This document shows positions 32,546-44,064 of a DNA stretch of 64,000 bases, piece after piece. A program made the translations under genes and the position numbers. The stretch comes from Ignelater luminosus (Eukaryota > Arthropoda > Insecta > Coleoptera > Elateridae). The notes below the pieces were generated by a model. It was given only the letters and a program-made list of their open reading frames with translations. It searched no databases and was not told the origin of the DNA. The stretch lies in the NCBI GenBank assembly GCA_011009095.1, contig VTPC01089963.1, positions 171,996 to 235,995 of the forward strand, in the 5' to 3' direction. Each line of letters starts with the position of its first letter. The stretch's first letter is position 1.

Positions 32546-32729
32546 CATTGTTAGCCGTATCGACATGGCGCGGTGTAATAGCACTTAGCAAATAGCTTGA
32601 AGGGAAGTTTGTAACTTTAGCTTTAAGTTAATTCTGTAATATTGTACTTAGTTACAAGTGGCTACAGTGTCTGCACTTGTATATACTATATTTGCTTATT
32701 GCACATTATACTTGGATCCAATGGTCGAA

Positions 32730-33780
32730 GTGAGACGGTATACGGTAGTATGGCATACCGATACTGTTTATATTTTTTCTGAACATACCTAAACTTATTT
32801 CTATAGAAATACCATACCAGTATGCGTTTGTAGCGGACTCGAACGATGACAGTCTTAACTTATTTTTGTCTCATAAGTTTGTTCTATTATATTAGAATTT
32901 TCCATTATAGCGAATTTAACCATTCAACTGTATTCTGTAGGACGTATACTTGGTTTCCTCAAGTTTAAGATCCGCTAGAGCTGTATGAAACAACTACAGA
33001 GCTCTGTATCAGCATTTTGACGATGTTTCTAAAGATGTTTCGGGGCAGAGTAGAGAGATCCTCCTTTTCCGGGTTGAAAAAAACATTAACTGAAATAGGA
33101 TTTGTCCATAATTTAGGTCTGTTGTATGATGCTCTTTCAGAACTCTTGTATTTATTATTAGAATTACAAAAACGAGGAAAAACTTCCTTGGCCCATGTCT
33201 TAATTTTACGTCAAATTCGTGTGGTGGAATCAGTGATACAGAATCTGGGTTCATACTTCAAAGAAGCAGAAAGATCTATATCTATACTTGAATTTAGTGG
33301 TGTGAAATTGCACGATAGCAGAAAAGTGAAAAAAATAAATAGCGTACAGTTTTATAGAAGTTTAGCGGAAAATTTTCGCCAGCATTTGCTAAGGTTTTCT
33401 TCGTCACACGCATCTGGAAGGGAACCTCGCATTTCAGATGATTATGATGATTTTATAAAAGCAATAGAAACATTTGACCGTAATCACTGGTCACAGGATG
33501 TTAATTTAAAGTACGGGGAAGAGGAAATTAAACAGTTGTGTGAAAGGTTTCGACTAACTGGCCACGACTGTATCTTTTCGGAACTATGTAGAATCAAGTA
33601 ATAAAGAATCCGAACCGATAAGTACTAATGAAGACTGCCAATACCGTTGTATCTACTGTCGAATGTGAACGAATATTCAGTACAATGAACATCGTTCACT
33701 CTGTTTTGAGGAATAAACTGAAAGTGACCACAGTGTCTTCAATATTATTTATAAAAAAAACTGTAAAACTTTTTAATTAG
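32730..33780 (+). mobile_element. hAT transposon relic
   Basis: A transposase pseudogene (33017-33750) is preceded at 32735-32830 by clustered palindromic motifs (CGGTATACGG, GGTAGTATGGCATACCG, ATACCATACCAGTAT), the kind of subterminal repeats found in hAT elements. Exact termini are not identified. Confidence 0.6.
33017..33750 (+). pseudogene. hAT transposase C-terminal half
   Basis: The 194-codon frame (33017-33601) contains the helical region LYDALSELLYLLLELQKRG, typical of hAT-derived proteins, with a long C-terminal part. After a stop at 33599-33601 a different frame encodes VVSTVECERIFSTMNIVHSV and LRNKLKV, the hAT dimerisation block in which ST-x-x-CERxFS-x-M-x-x-(I/V) and LRN-(K/R)-L are diagnostic. 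The N-terminal zinc finger and the first catalytic acid are not seen. The break and missing start make it non-functional. Confidence 0.75.
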
Positions 33781-34085
33781 AGGTGAACCTTTAAGAGGTA
33801 ATTAGAAAACAGTTGATAATGCAAACAATGATCACTGAATAACTCATCAAATTCAAAGTTGTTGATATTATACATGATAACCTTTTGTATAAGCATAAAT
33901 AAAGCTGTGAAATATGTTTAGTGAAAAAATTAAAACTTCTTCAGTAGGAGTGAACTCTTCAAAGGTAATTACAAAAAAGAAATTGATAATGCAACAATGA
34001 TCACTGGGCAAATAATCAAATTCAAGAGTGTTGTTGATACACATCATAACAACCTTTTATATGAATAATAAATAAAGCCAAAAAC
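33781..34085 (+). repeat. Tandem duplication, period about 168 bp
   Basis: Two diverged copies (about 33781-33910 and 33949-34085) share AGGTAATTA, TTGATAATGCAA, CAATGATCACTG, ATCAAATTCAA and AACCTTTT, each ending in AATAAAGC. It immediately follows the hAT relic and may be its 3' end with duplicated poly(A) signals. Confidence 0.7.
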
Positions 34086-35039
34086 TTTGAATTAATAGTA
34101 CTTCTAATCGCAATCTTAATTCTTACTGTAACAACACTTTAAGTTTTCTTAATAATCATGCCCCAACAATATCTTGCTGTTTTTCTCTTCGGCTTCCTAC
34201 AAAAAGTTACCTGTAGATGAAGTTAGAGTTTAAATCTGAACAGGGATTAATATGCAAACCAGAGCACTGCATTTAGGTTAATTCCTGATGAAACCTGGAA
34301 AATCTTTGATGATGTTCTCCAAGTCCAGTGATATGCTAGGTGCTTGAGTGAGTAGGATTGTAGACAAATATACTATGGATTTCGGTTTTTCTTAAAAAAA
34401 AAAAACTTTATGATATATCAAGTACAGCTATATGGTTCTGCTAGATTTTATGTTTTACAAAGTCTGTAAAGATTTTAAGGGAGAGAGAATTCCAAGTAGT
34501 TTGCATGTCTTCCTCAAGGGCTGGAAAGCAAATGAAGATTTCTTAAAAGTGGATGAGATGGAAGCACCTGTTCTAAAGTTCCTGGTGGAAGTAGGACTTG
34601 GAAAATATTTTTTCTGGTATGTTGGTGCCTAAAGAAGATCACCTGGACCTTGCTTCGATTGAGTTTGATACTTCATCGAAGGCAAGTCTTTGATAGTATA
34701 GGCTTGTGCAATAGATGCGGTAATTACTGATGAGTCACTAACCTGACAAGCTCTGTCAACTTTGTTTGGTATTTTCTTAACGAGCTGGCAGATTTAAGGT
34801 ATGCTAACGAGCAACAGTACCCAAACTATTCTGTACTATTTCACTCAACAAGAAGTAATGACTTTGTAAAGGGAGGAGATCTCTCATGGATAAAGATACT
34901 ACAAAAAAGTGAACCATAATACAACATGCATTGTTAAATTCATAACATCCATCAATGAAGGACAACATTAAAAGTTGGAGATTTGTTAATGAAAGAATAA
35001 TGTACATAAATTGAAAGTAGGGAGATCAAACGGACACAT
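34086..35039. other. Unassigned stretch with a 66-codon frame
   Basis: A plus-strand frame (34432-34632) encodes a Lys/Phe/Leu-rich peptide that I do not recognise. There is no start context or splice partner. It may be a transposon remnant. Confidence 0.4.
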
Positions 35040-37606
35040 TTATGTATATCCGCATACGCCCCAAATGACACCGCCTCGGTAGCCAGCAAAAAAATGGTTC
35101 TTTGAGGAGCTACAATCCATCGTAGATGAAAGCACGGCGAACGTCTTCATAATGGGAGACCTAAACGATAAGGTCGGAAACGTCCTTGATGTTACAGGAG
35201 TGGCTCACGGAGGCTACGGGAGAGCAGAGGAGGAACGACAATGGCAATAAGCTGATCGAGTTCTGTGTCGCCAATGAATTCGCCATTACTAATAGTTTCT
35301 TTCCCCATAAGAGTATACACACTATTACCCGAAAGGAACCAGGCCGACAGGAGAGCTTAATTATCGATTATATAATCAACAGTAGGAGCTGTTTTATGGG
35401 AGTTCTGGACACCAGGTAGTTGAAGGGACCAGAAATAGGTTCTGACCATTACTTAGTAAGGATGACTTTCATGGTGCCAGTATGCAGAAGGACAAAAGGA
35501 AGGAAAGAAAATTAAATACAAAAATTAAAAACCACAAACTCAGAGAAGAGGAATCAAGAGAAGAATTCAGAAAATTGGTACAAGAAAAGTACGAGGAGCA
35601 ACAGGGGGAATTCTCTGGAGATGACTTGGAAAGGATGTAGGACACATTCAAGAACGTAATAATGAAAATAGCAGAAACAGCGTTGGGGAGAAGCAGAGTT
35701 AGAATAAAGGCGAGAAGAACCAAGTGGTGGACAGAGGAGGTTAAGCAAATTGTGACCAACAAAAAGAGGGCATGGAAAAACTATTTGGAAAGTAGAAGCG
35801 ATGTAAACTTACAAAAATGCAAGAAGGGAAAGTAAAATCAAAGTATAATCTAAAATCAAAGAGGGAGAAGCTAAACGAAGACCATGGAAAGAATTTGGAA
35901 CATTCATGGAGGAGTCGTACTCGGGAAATGAAAAACCATTTTACAGAATATTAAAGTCAATGAGAAAAGATAAAGAGTGTCCTATTAAAAGAATTAAGAA
36001 CAAAGAGGGGCAAGTATCGACTGAGAGCAAGGACATACTAATGAGATGGAAGGAGCATTTCCGGGACCTCCTGGAAGGACAGGATGCAGACGGCGGCGGC
36101 GGGGAGACGGGAGCTCATTCAGCAGGGTGTCTGCGTCAAGGGAAAACCGCCAAGGAGTGACAATGGAGAAATCTGGCTCTTCGAAATGTTAAGTTAGAGA
36201 AATCCCCGGGTCACGACGGAGTGACCTCAGAAATGTTGAAATATATGGATCAGGTCGGCCAATAAGCTTTTCTAGCTGTTTTCTAGTTGGCTTATAAGCA
36301 AAAGAGGATTCCGGACGACTGCGGCCAGTCTTATTATAATTCTTCTTTTCAAGAAGGGCGACAACAGAGACTGTGAGAATTACAGGGATATCTCCTTGCC
36401 CAGTGTCCCAGGGAATATATGCCAGAATACTGGAGGCGAGGTTGCATACTGCTCTGGACAGTAGGCTGGCAGACTTCCAGTGCGGGTTTTGAGGAGAGAG
36501 AAGCACCCAGGACCTAATAGTGATTGTGCGGCAAATGAGAGAGAAGTTCATAGAGCACAGCAGGAAGGTCCATCTGGCATTCATTGACCTCGAGAAGGCT
36601 TTCGACCCAGTTCCTAAGGAACAGATTTGGCAACTGCTGCAAAATATGGAGTGTCGGAGGATGACGTAGCTGCTACCAGGTGTCTGTACAGCAACTACAG
36701 TAACTATGTCAGGACTGCTAATGAGGAGTCAGAAGCCTTTATTACCAATCAAGGATTCAGACAAGCGTGCTCACTCAGCCCCTTCTTATTCATTGTCATG
36801 ATGGATAAAGTCATTAAGAGGTGCAGAGTGCGGGTGAACAGGTTTAGGCTAGGCAACTTCAGGTTACAACCGGTCTTCGCCACAGAACTGACATTTGCGG
36901 ACGATGCTGCCGTACTAGCGGCTTCGGCTCGCGGTCTCCAGTTCAATCTCAACATTTGGAAAGAAGAATTGGAGGAATTCAATATGAAGATAAGCCTTAG
37001 CAAGACAAAGATGATGGTAATTTCTGGCAGTGAAGCCGGACGACATAATGTATCCTTAGGAGGTCAAAAATTAGAGCAAGTAGACGCTTTCAAGTATTTG
37101 GGTAGCTATATCAGTCAAAATAGGAAGTAGTCGAGTTGTCGCTGCAGGGAGGCTGTTCAATGCCATAAAATTGGGATTCTTAAATAAGAGGATAATATCC
37201 AAAAGACTGAAATTGGCAGTATACAACTCTACCTATCTCCCCACATTGCTGTACAAACATAGAAGGGAAGACAAGGATTGCTAGGGTTAGGAATCAAACA
37301 ATCCGCACTGCGGTTGAAGTAAAAAGCAAGGCGGAAAGAGGCCAGCTTAGATGGTGGGGACACCTCCAAAGGATGGAGGAGAGCTGGGAAGCAAAGAGGA
37401 TGTTCCTGGCGGGGATAGACGAAACAAGGAGGAGGGGAAGGCCAAGGAGGGAGTGGATGAACGATGTGAAGGATGTATTCTCGGTCAGGAACATCAGGCT
37501 GGATGAGGCCCGGACTCGGGTCAAGGACCGAGCAGCCTAGCGACGACTTTGTGCTGCTTCTACACCTAACGGTATTCGGGGCTAGGATGAAGTAAGTAAG
37601 TAAATT
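35040..37606 (+). mobile_element. LINE with endonuclease and reverse transcriptase, decayed
   Basis: An APE-type endonuclease is recognisable from NVFIMGDLNDKVGN (about 35139), NKLIEFCVANEFAITNSFFP (35240), IIDYIINSRS (35361) and GPEIGSDHYLV (about 35428). Reverse transcriptase follows: FKKGDNRDCENYR (about 36350), HLAFIDLEKAFDPVPKE (36574, first catalytic D) and TELTFADDAAVLAAS (36887, the FADD box). The C-terminal part, with ASLDGGD-type and RRRGRPRREWMNDVKDVFSV residues (about 37420), leads to the 3' end at TGAAGTAAGTAAGTAAA (37588-37604), a short tandem tail typical of RTE-like LINEs. Stops and frameshifts occur throughout. Clade is likely RTE or close, not certain. Confidence 0.8.
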
Positions 37607-38690
37607 CAAAGGATTGAATTATACCTATGCACTCATTTCACAGATTTTTTGACCTAACTGCTTGGTCACTCCCTAGTTAGATTTTTAGCTGCATTATATA
37701 AAATTCTAGGATAATTCGGTTGATAAATACCCTTCCATTACCTGACTGCAAAATCACTGGAGCTCCAAACATAACAAAAACATCAAATACTTCTGCTCTT
37801 TTTTTGAAGTGCTTTACCTTCTTAATTACATTAAGGAAAAATATAATGATGACCGTATAAAGACAATCACCAAAACATTAATTCCAGAACTATTGACTTG
37901 GTAATTTTATGATGAGCTAGTATAACTTTAGAAAGTTTCTATTTATTTCTCTTAACTGAGAATGATAGTTAAGCTTTTGCATATTTCCAGACTTTAGTTT
38001 GTATTAAGATTCTGCTTTATCTAGGAAGCTCCTGGACGTGGGCATGTTACTTATAGGAAGCACCTTTGAAGGTTTGTATTTTTGTTTAAACGTACATCAA
38101 AATTCTGTTTTTCTTTCATTATTTTCAAAATGAAGACTATTATAAAGTACAGGTATTAAAGACATTGAATGTGGAATGAATCTTTAGGTACTTATGTTAA
38201 TATTTCGGTTAGCTTAAGTTGTTGGCTTTTGTAAATTGCAATCACTATAATTATCTTTACTTGCAACTATGGATGCAGCTTACAAAATATTTCAATATCA
38301 ATTTGTATAATGCACATTTCTGTATAAAACATCTTTTGCATTTAAATATTATTTGTTGAAGAATCCTAATAAAATTGCAAAGATAAGTTTCTTGGTACTA
38401 CACTTTATAATACAATGACATTAGAATTTAATTTGTCTCCTAGATACATAATCTATGATTAGCAGTAAGTAATACTGAATAGCGATATATAATTTACTAA
38501 TGCATGTATTAAACAAAAATGATTTGTCATTGCCAAGAACTAATTTTGCGTCAGTAATAAGTAATACTCCAGCAGCAACAAACCATTTATTAATACAATA
38601 GTAAAAGATTTTAATATAATAATTATTTATTACAAATTACATATTTTGAGAACATTCAAAGATAATTGTATGCTTGAAATCTCTGAATTT
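37607..38690. other. Intergenic region upstream of the OBP gene
   Basis: AT-rich, no second OBP exon set or other gene seen. Confidence 0.5.
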
Positions 38691-38693
38691 TTG

Positions 38694-38732
38694 TATAAAT
38701 ATCAATAAAAAGAGCAATAACACACAATCAGC
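38694..38732 (+). promoter_or_regulatory. Core promoter of the OBP gene
   Basis: TATAAATA at 38694-38701 lies 33 bases before an initiator-like ATCAGCA (38727-38733), and the start codon follows about 20 bases later. Spacing and order fit a TATA-driven insect promoter with a short leader. Confidence 0.6.
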
Positions 38733-38749
38733 ATTTACAAACTAGAAAC

Positions 38750-39551
38750 ATGAAGTACGCTCTTGTATTCTCCTGCTTGTTGGTGGTTGCTTATGGGGTA
38801 AGTTCTTTTACATTTTTTATAAGCTTGGGTTTCATGTTAAATTTCTCTGTTTCTCTCTTAGTTTATATATTTTTTATTTGAATCAGTAAATCATTCTTAC
38901 TTTTATAAATGTTTAAGCTTCCACCAGAAATCGAACAACAGATCAAGGAAATGTTTGCACAGCTTGCTGGAGAATGCAAAGCAGAAATTGGCGCTACCGA
39001 TGGTATGTAATAATAACCATTTAAACCCAAAAAATATTGTTACAATATCTATGTAAAATCTCTATATCTAGATGAAGTTGCTCAAATAAAAGCTCATCAA
39101 TTACCAACAACTAAAAGCGGAAAGTGTTTCTTGGCATGTATGAACAAAAAACTTGAATTTGTAAGTTAAACTATTTTTATTTTATATTTGTTTTCTGATA
39201 AAAACTTTTAGCAAGATAAATCTGGAAAATTTGACAAAGCTTCCTCAATTGCTCAACTTGAAAAGCTGAAGCCCTTCGATGAGGATTTGTATCATAAGAT
39301 GAAACAAGTTGGGGATATATGCTATGCTGAAGGTTTGTGAACTTTTTCTGGTTAAATAAGATCATCCCTTTCTAAAAAATAATCTTGTAATTTTAGAACT
39401 TGATGGAGCAGATGAATGTGAGACTGCTTATAATATGATGGCTTGTTGGCAAAGGGAAGCTGACAAGGTGAGATTGTCAAATTTCAAAGCATGATAATAT
39501 TTTTTATTAATTTTTTAATTGCAGGCTGGCATAAAACCTATGGACTTCTAG
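38750..39551 (+). CDS. Classic odorant-binding protein (PBP/GOBP family)
   Basis: Six exons (38750-38797, 38918-39002, 39072-39160, 39212-39332, 39397-39467, 39525-39551) join by GT-AG in phase to give 146 residues. Residues 1-16 (MKYALVFSCLLVVAYG) are a signal peptide, encoded by exon 1 alone. The mature protein has six cysteines with the OBP spacing: 26 residues from C1 to C2, C2-x3-C3 (CFLAC) and C5-x8-C6 (CETAYNMMAC). Such proteins are small soluble helical carriers of hydrophobic ligands in sensillar lymph or other secretions. The gene has its own TATA box and poly(A) signal and looks intact. Tissue and ligand cannot be read from sequence. No other OBP lies within the window. Confidence 0.95.
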
Positions 39552-39675
39552 AAAAATGACAAAACCTCCTTATTTTAATTATTTATAATTAATTATGTGC
39601 AAAGATTTGTTGTTCCTAAAGATTATCAGACTCTTTTTGTTGTTACATAAATAACTATAGTCCACACAGAATTAC

Positions 39676-39681
39676 AATAAA
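39676..39681 (+). terminator. Poly(A) signal of the OBP gene
   Basis: AATAAA stands 125 bases after the stop codon, followed by AGACTTTTC. It is the first canonical hexamer downstream. Confidence 0.7.
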
Positions 39682-39839
39682 GACTTTTCAAAGATAAATA
39701 TTTACATATTTCTATAACCAGAAAAAATATTATTACTTGACTTAACTTCAGAAATTTAAGAGTGGGCTCTAATCGATGCATGTGTGTATGTATGTACATA
39801 ATTAGATTTATAATTATATAATTGAATCTTTGAGAGAAG

Positions 39840-42290
39840 AAAGTTAAGAAAAAAGCTTAATCTGCACGTCTTCCTGCTCCCGTCATCGAACCCACCGCGT
39901 CGGCCATCATGAGCTACGTACTCAATTCCTTCAACCCAAGAGCCTCCGCATCCCAAATCACCATCATTACCGCTTACCTTCAGTCCCGAGCCCTCCCCCA
40001 CCTCTGCCCCCGCCACCCATTTCTAATTTGCCAGCTACATACCCAAATTCTATTTGGAAATCACAGGACTCATTCCCAAGGAAGTTACCGTCTGCCCTAA
40101 TGGTACGGCAAAGATAACCTCCCATCAAAATGGAATACATGCCAAGCTTGTCACCTTGAGCCATCAGCAGCCTCCACGACTCACAAGTCGCAGCCTTCTC
40201 CTCGTCCCTTCTAAACCCCTAAATCTTCCTGCGTTCTTCTGGGTGTTGAACTCGACACCACCGTGGAGGACGTGTGTAAAACCCTTCGAGAACAGCAACT
40301 CCATTAGGTCCAAAGCGACGGATAGGGAGACGAAACTCGTGCGGGTTATCACGGCTAGTCGAGAATCATTCGACCGACTCCTGAGCGGTGGTGTCCACGT
40401 TTGCAGGGTGGAACCATCCTACGCAGCCAAACCACAACCAGTGTAGTGCGGTCGCTGCCTCAAATTTCACAACCCCACCTCTCGCTGTCCCGTGAGGCAG
40501 CTTGTTTGCGTCTCCACCTCTAAGCCTAATACCACATACGGATGTAACAACTACGGAGGTGATCACGAACTCGTCAACCCCCAGCCCGCGTCCTCCTCAA
40601 GCCCGCCGACGAGCCATTCAACTCCGACATCCAAAACTTCGTTTCCTTCTTTCTCAACTTCATTTTCAACACTTTTCCTACCTAACGTCAATACGTGCAG
40701 TCCATTCTTACTTCCATCATCCGGCAGTTCTTCGGACTGCACGTCTCCCTATCCTACTTCAGGAATTTGGTGCACGTCACCGTTTCTTAAATCCTTTCTT
40801 TCCCTCCTGTTTATCTAAAATCCGCACAGAGACTCATCTTTTTTGGATTCCGCATCGTGAGGAAAGAAGCCCTCCTATCATTGCCCCCAGGCACCGTGCA
40901 GGTGTCGCTCTCGTCATACGCAGTAGCCTACCCAGCTCCCACTTCGACATTTCCGCCAAACACTCGGACTTGTATTGCTGCGCCGCCATCGTCCACGGCC
41001 CTTCCGGTACCGTTCACATCTTTTCTTTGTACATTCCTCCCGACGATTCCTTTCCGGTCGATTTCTTCGAGTCCGTAGCTTTTCTCCAAAGAGCCGTCGT
41101 GATGAGCAACTTCAACGACAGGCACACGGTCTCCGGGGACAGGTACACAAATCCGAAGGAAAAAATCCATGTCTCAGTGTCTCTTACGGCTTGCTCTATT
41201 CCGCATTCCCAATACAAGCCCCACTCTAATCAATTACAGAGGATCGTCGATTATTGACCACATTCTGGTCACCGACAATCTTACCCCTTACTTTTCAAGC
41301 CAGCCGCCATTGCCACCTCCCACACGAGCGATCATCTGCCCTTTGTCACCAACTCCATGCTATTCCAACTCTCAGCTGGTGGGACCTTTCTGGACATAGA
41401 GCGCGCGTTCGACAAGGTTTGGTACAAGGGGCTTCTTTAAAAGCTTCTCGTCGGGTTCCCTTCTCAGTTCGTGCGCACCATCCGAAGTTTCCCAATCTGC
41501 GCCGCCACTGGTACAACTCTCCCGCGTCACATTTCGAGGGAGTAAGAATTCATCTCATCCCCGCTTTTGTTTATCTTCTATTGCCACGGCATTCCACGAC
41601 CTCAGAATAGATTTACCGACTCCGTGCTTTGAGCAACATTGCTCTCTTTTGCCGCCGCTTCCGGTAATCTGTAGCGCGACCTCGCGCATCTGGATTTCTC
41701 GTTCCAGCGGTTAGTATCAGTCCGAACCCCAACAAGACCCAAGGGATTCTTTTCAAACACCCGAACCTGGGCATAAAACAGAACCTCTTGGATAACAACG
41801 TTCATCTTGAATTGTGGGGCAGCTGCCTCCGATTGTCTCTCATCACCGCGCCGTGTATTTTGACATCATGTTTCCTAACAACCTTTCTCAGAATCAAGAA
41901 ACCAACCGATGCTGCGACATTGCCTAGCAGCGTAGCTACCTCCCTCCATACCTACAGAACATTCGTCCGCCCCGTCTTGGATTATCGTTTCATCTGCTTC
42001 GGAGCTGCCGCGCCCAGACTCGTGGAGTTGCTTTATAAAAAGGAGAGGGCCGTGTGTCGGAGGTTGCTTGGACTGGATCGCTTTTAGATCCCAGATTCGC
42101 CTCTCCCTGCGTGCGGCTTTGTGAAGAGGGCCATCGGCCAGAATCGAACCGCCGCTCTCGACACTTTGAAAACTCCCCCTTGTCTCATTCCAGGAAATAC
42201 AAGAAGAAGCTTAAACACCCTCTAGCTATTCTCTTCGTCCAGTTTCGCAGCAGCAGGGACAATTATGATTTGACCTTTGACTTTGACCTT
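39840..42290 (+). mobile_element. Jockey/I-like LINE, rearranged
   Basis: This block is GC-rich compared with the window. It keeps an ORF1-like part with a zinc knuckle (CGRCLKFHNPTSRCP, about 40450), then an endonuclease (RTETHLFWIPHREE near 40830, HIFSLYIPPDDSFPVDFFES at about 41015, and an SIIDHIL string near 41250), then scraps of reverse transcriptase (ERAFDKVWYKGL, about 41400) and of the C-terminus. The central catalytic box of the polymerase is absent, so a deletion lies around 41450-41600. The mix of ORF1 zinc knuckle and endonuclease is that of Jockey or I-type LINEs. Many frames change; it is dead. Confidence 0.7.
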
Positions 42291-44064
42291 GCTTTGGAAA
42301 TTGTCCTTGTTTTCAATTTTTTTGTTTAAAAACAGCAGAATTATCTTTAAGTTTTTAGAATCTAGTGTTGCCTTGATACCCTGAGTAGAATTTGTCACCC
42401 TGGTCGCTGAAAGCTTCCTCTACCGTGCTTTAGACGTCCCCTGGGAATCGTGGACTACCCATACTCTTTAGGTTGGTTCTGCGATGAATACCTGTCAGTA
42501 TTATTTGCTTGGCCGTCCGACACCGCTCTCCACCACCCTGGCTCATGGACACCCAGTGGTGTAATTTTGTAAAGAACATTTCTGTTCTTCACCATATTTT
42601 ACGAACAAAGCTCTGTGACTGCTGCATCGTGTTGGCTAAATGCCTTTCGGCAATAACTCATAACATATTGTTTTGAAGATATACTAATTCTTGAAGCAAT
42701 GCCCCAGACATCACTGGACTTTGGATTCCGCGGCGTGCATATTCCATCGGTTTATTACGACAAAGGTTCCAGTCAATGACGAAGACATCCACTCATGCGG
42801 TTGGCTGGCACTCACCACGATCGCGAGGGGACATCTGGGTACGCGAATATTGCAGACGGATCAGTGTCTTGTGTTTTGCGAAAGGACGAGAACATTGTCT
42901 GGCGCTTCATTTACCACCTCTTCATTACTACCACTCGAGACAGTTTGCCATCCTGATTCAAGAATGTAGGGTCTCTGGTCTGGGATGTTGTTTTGCTACC
43001 TACCTCGGTCATCACTTGGAATGGGGCGAAATACATGCACCACAGCGACTTGGATGTCTAAATTTATTCTAGATGTCTGCGGTAAGACCTACCTCCATGT
43101 CTGTTAACGCCTCATTTTGCCGTCCGACACATTACACTGCCGCTTCTCAACTGGACGTCAACTTGACTGAGCCTAAGTCCAGATTGCTGCGATTGGCGAA
43201 TCCCATACAACTCAATACCAGCTGATGGTGGGAGTATGTCGTGCCGTCTGCTTTGTATAGGCCATCCATCACCATTATCATCGCGTCTATTTACCAAGTC
43301 TCCTGTACCACTTGTCGGTTCACTTGATGACCGAAGAGGAGATTATTTTTCTTTTGTTTTAATTTTTATTCCCTTTTTTTATTTGATTTGGTTCTTTTTA
43401 TTTGTTTGATTTCTTCGTATACTGAAATAAAACAAAAGTATTTGTTTTAAAAGCAGAGGATCTGGTTGAAAGAGAAAGTTTACGGTTCTGGAAAAACTTG
43501 ATAAATTCTCGAGGAGGTCTTGTTTACTGCAGATCTGGTTAATGCTGGTGGCTGCTTGAAGTGAACTGAGGTCCTGCTGAAGCAAGCGAATCTTAAACGT
43601 TAAAAAGCCGTCGAAGTTTATTTTATGACATTCTTACTTTGTGGTGACAACAAGACTTTTCCATCTACACTACACTATATTTTTTGTGTGAAAAATTTAT
43701 CAAGGTTATCATCATTCTACTTACATATATGAGATGGTTCTTCTTTGGTTGACGTTCTAGAATTTTTTGTAAACAATGTTGAAAGGCAACAAAAATTCGT
43801 TAGTAATTTCTGCAAACGTTATTTTGACCTTGCTGTTAAAAAGTATTGGTGTGATTTACAAAAGCTTTTGCTTCATTACTAGAAAAAGCAGGGTGGGTCT
43901 GCGCCACATTTTTGCTAATTATATTTGTTTTATGATACCAGTACAGTAACTACAGTTTCATTATTAATACAAAATTATTGAAAAGTACGATTTTATACGA
44001 TTTATGTACAGACACACGCTACAGCTTTAATAACAGACGAGATAATATGGGTAAAAGATAAATG
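42291..44064. other. Unassigned, partly transposon-like
   Basis: Between 42360 and 43330 frames of 60-98 codons occur in every phase (for example 42691-42969 and 42776-43072) and the base composition stays as high in GC as in the preceding LINE, which suggests another old insertion. I recognise no domain. From 43340 to 44064 the DNA is AT-rich and is the downstream flank of the LIM gene. Confidence 0.4.

Noticed and set aside
42691..43297. Tc1-like transposase
   Set aside because: Several frames are open but I could not find a catalytic motif in any of the six.
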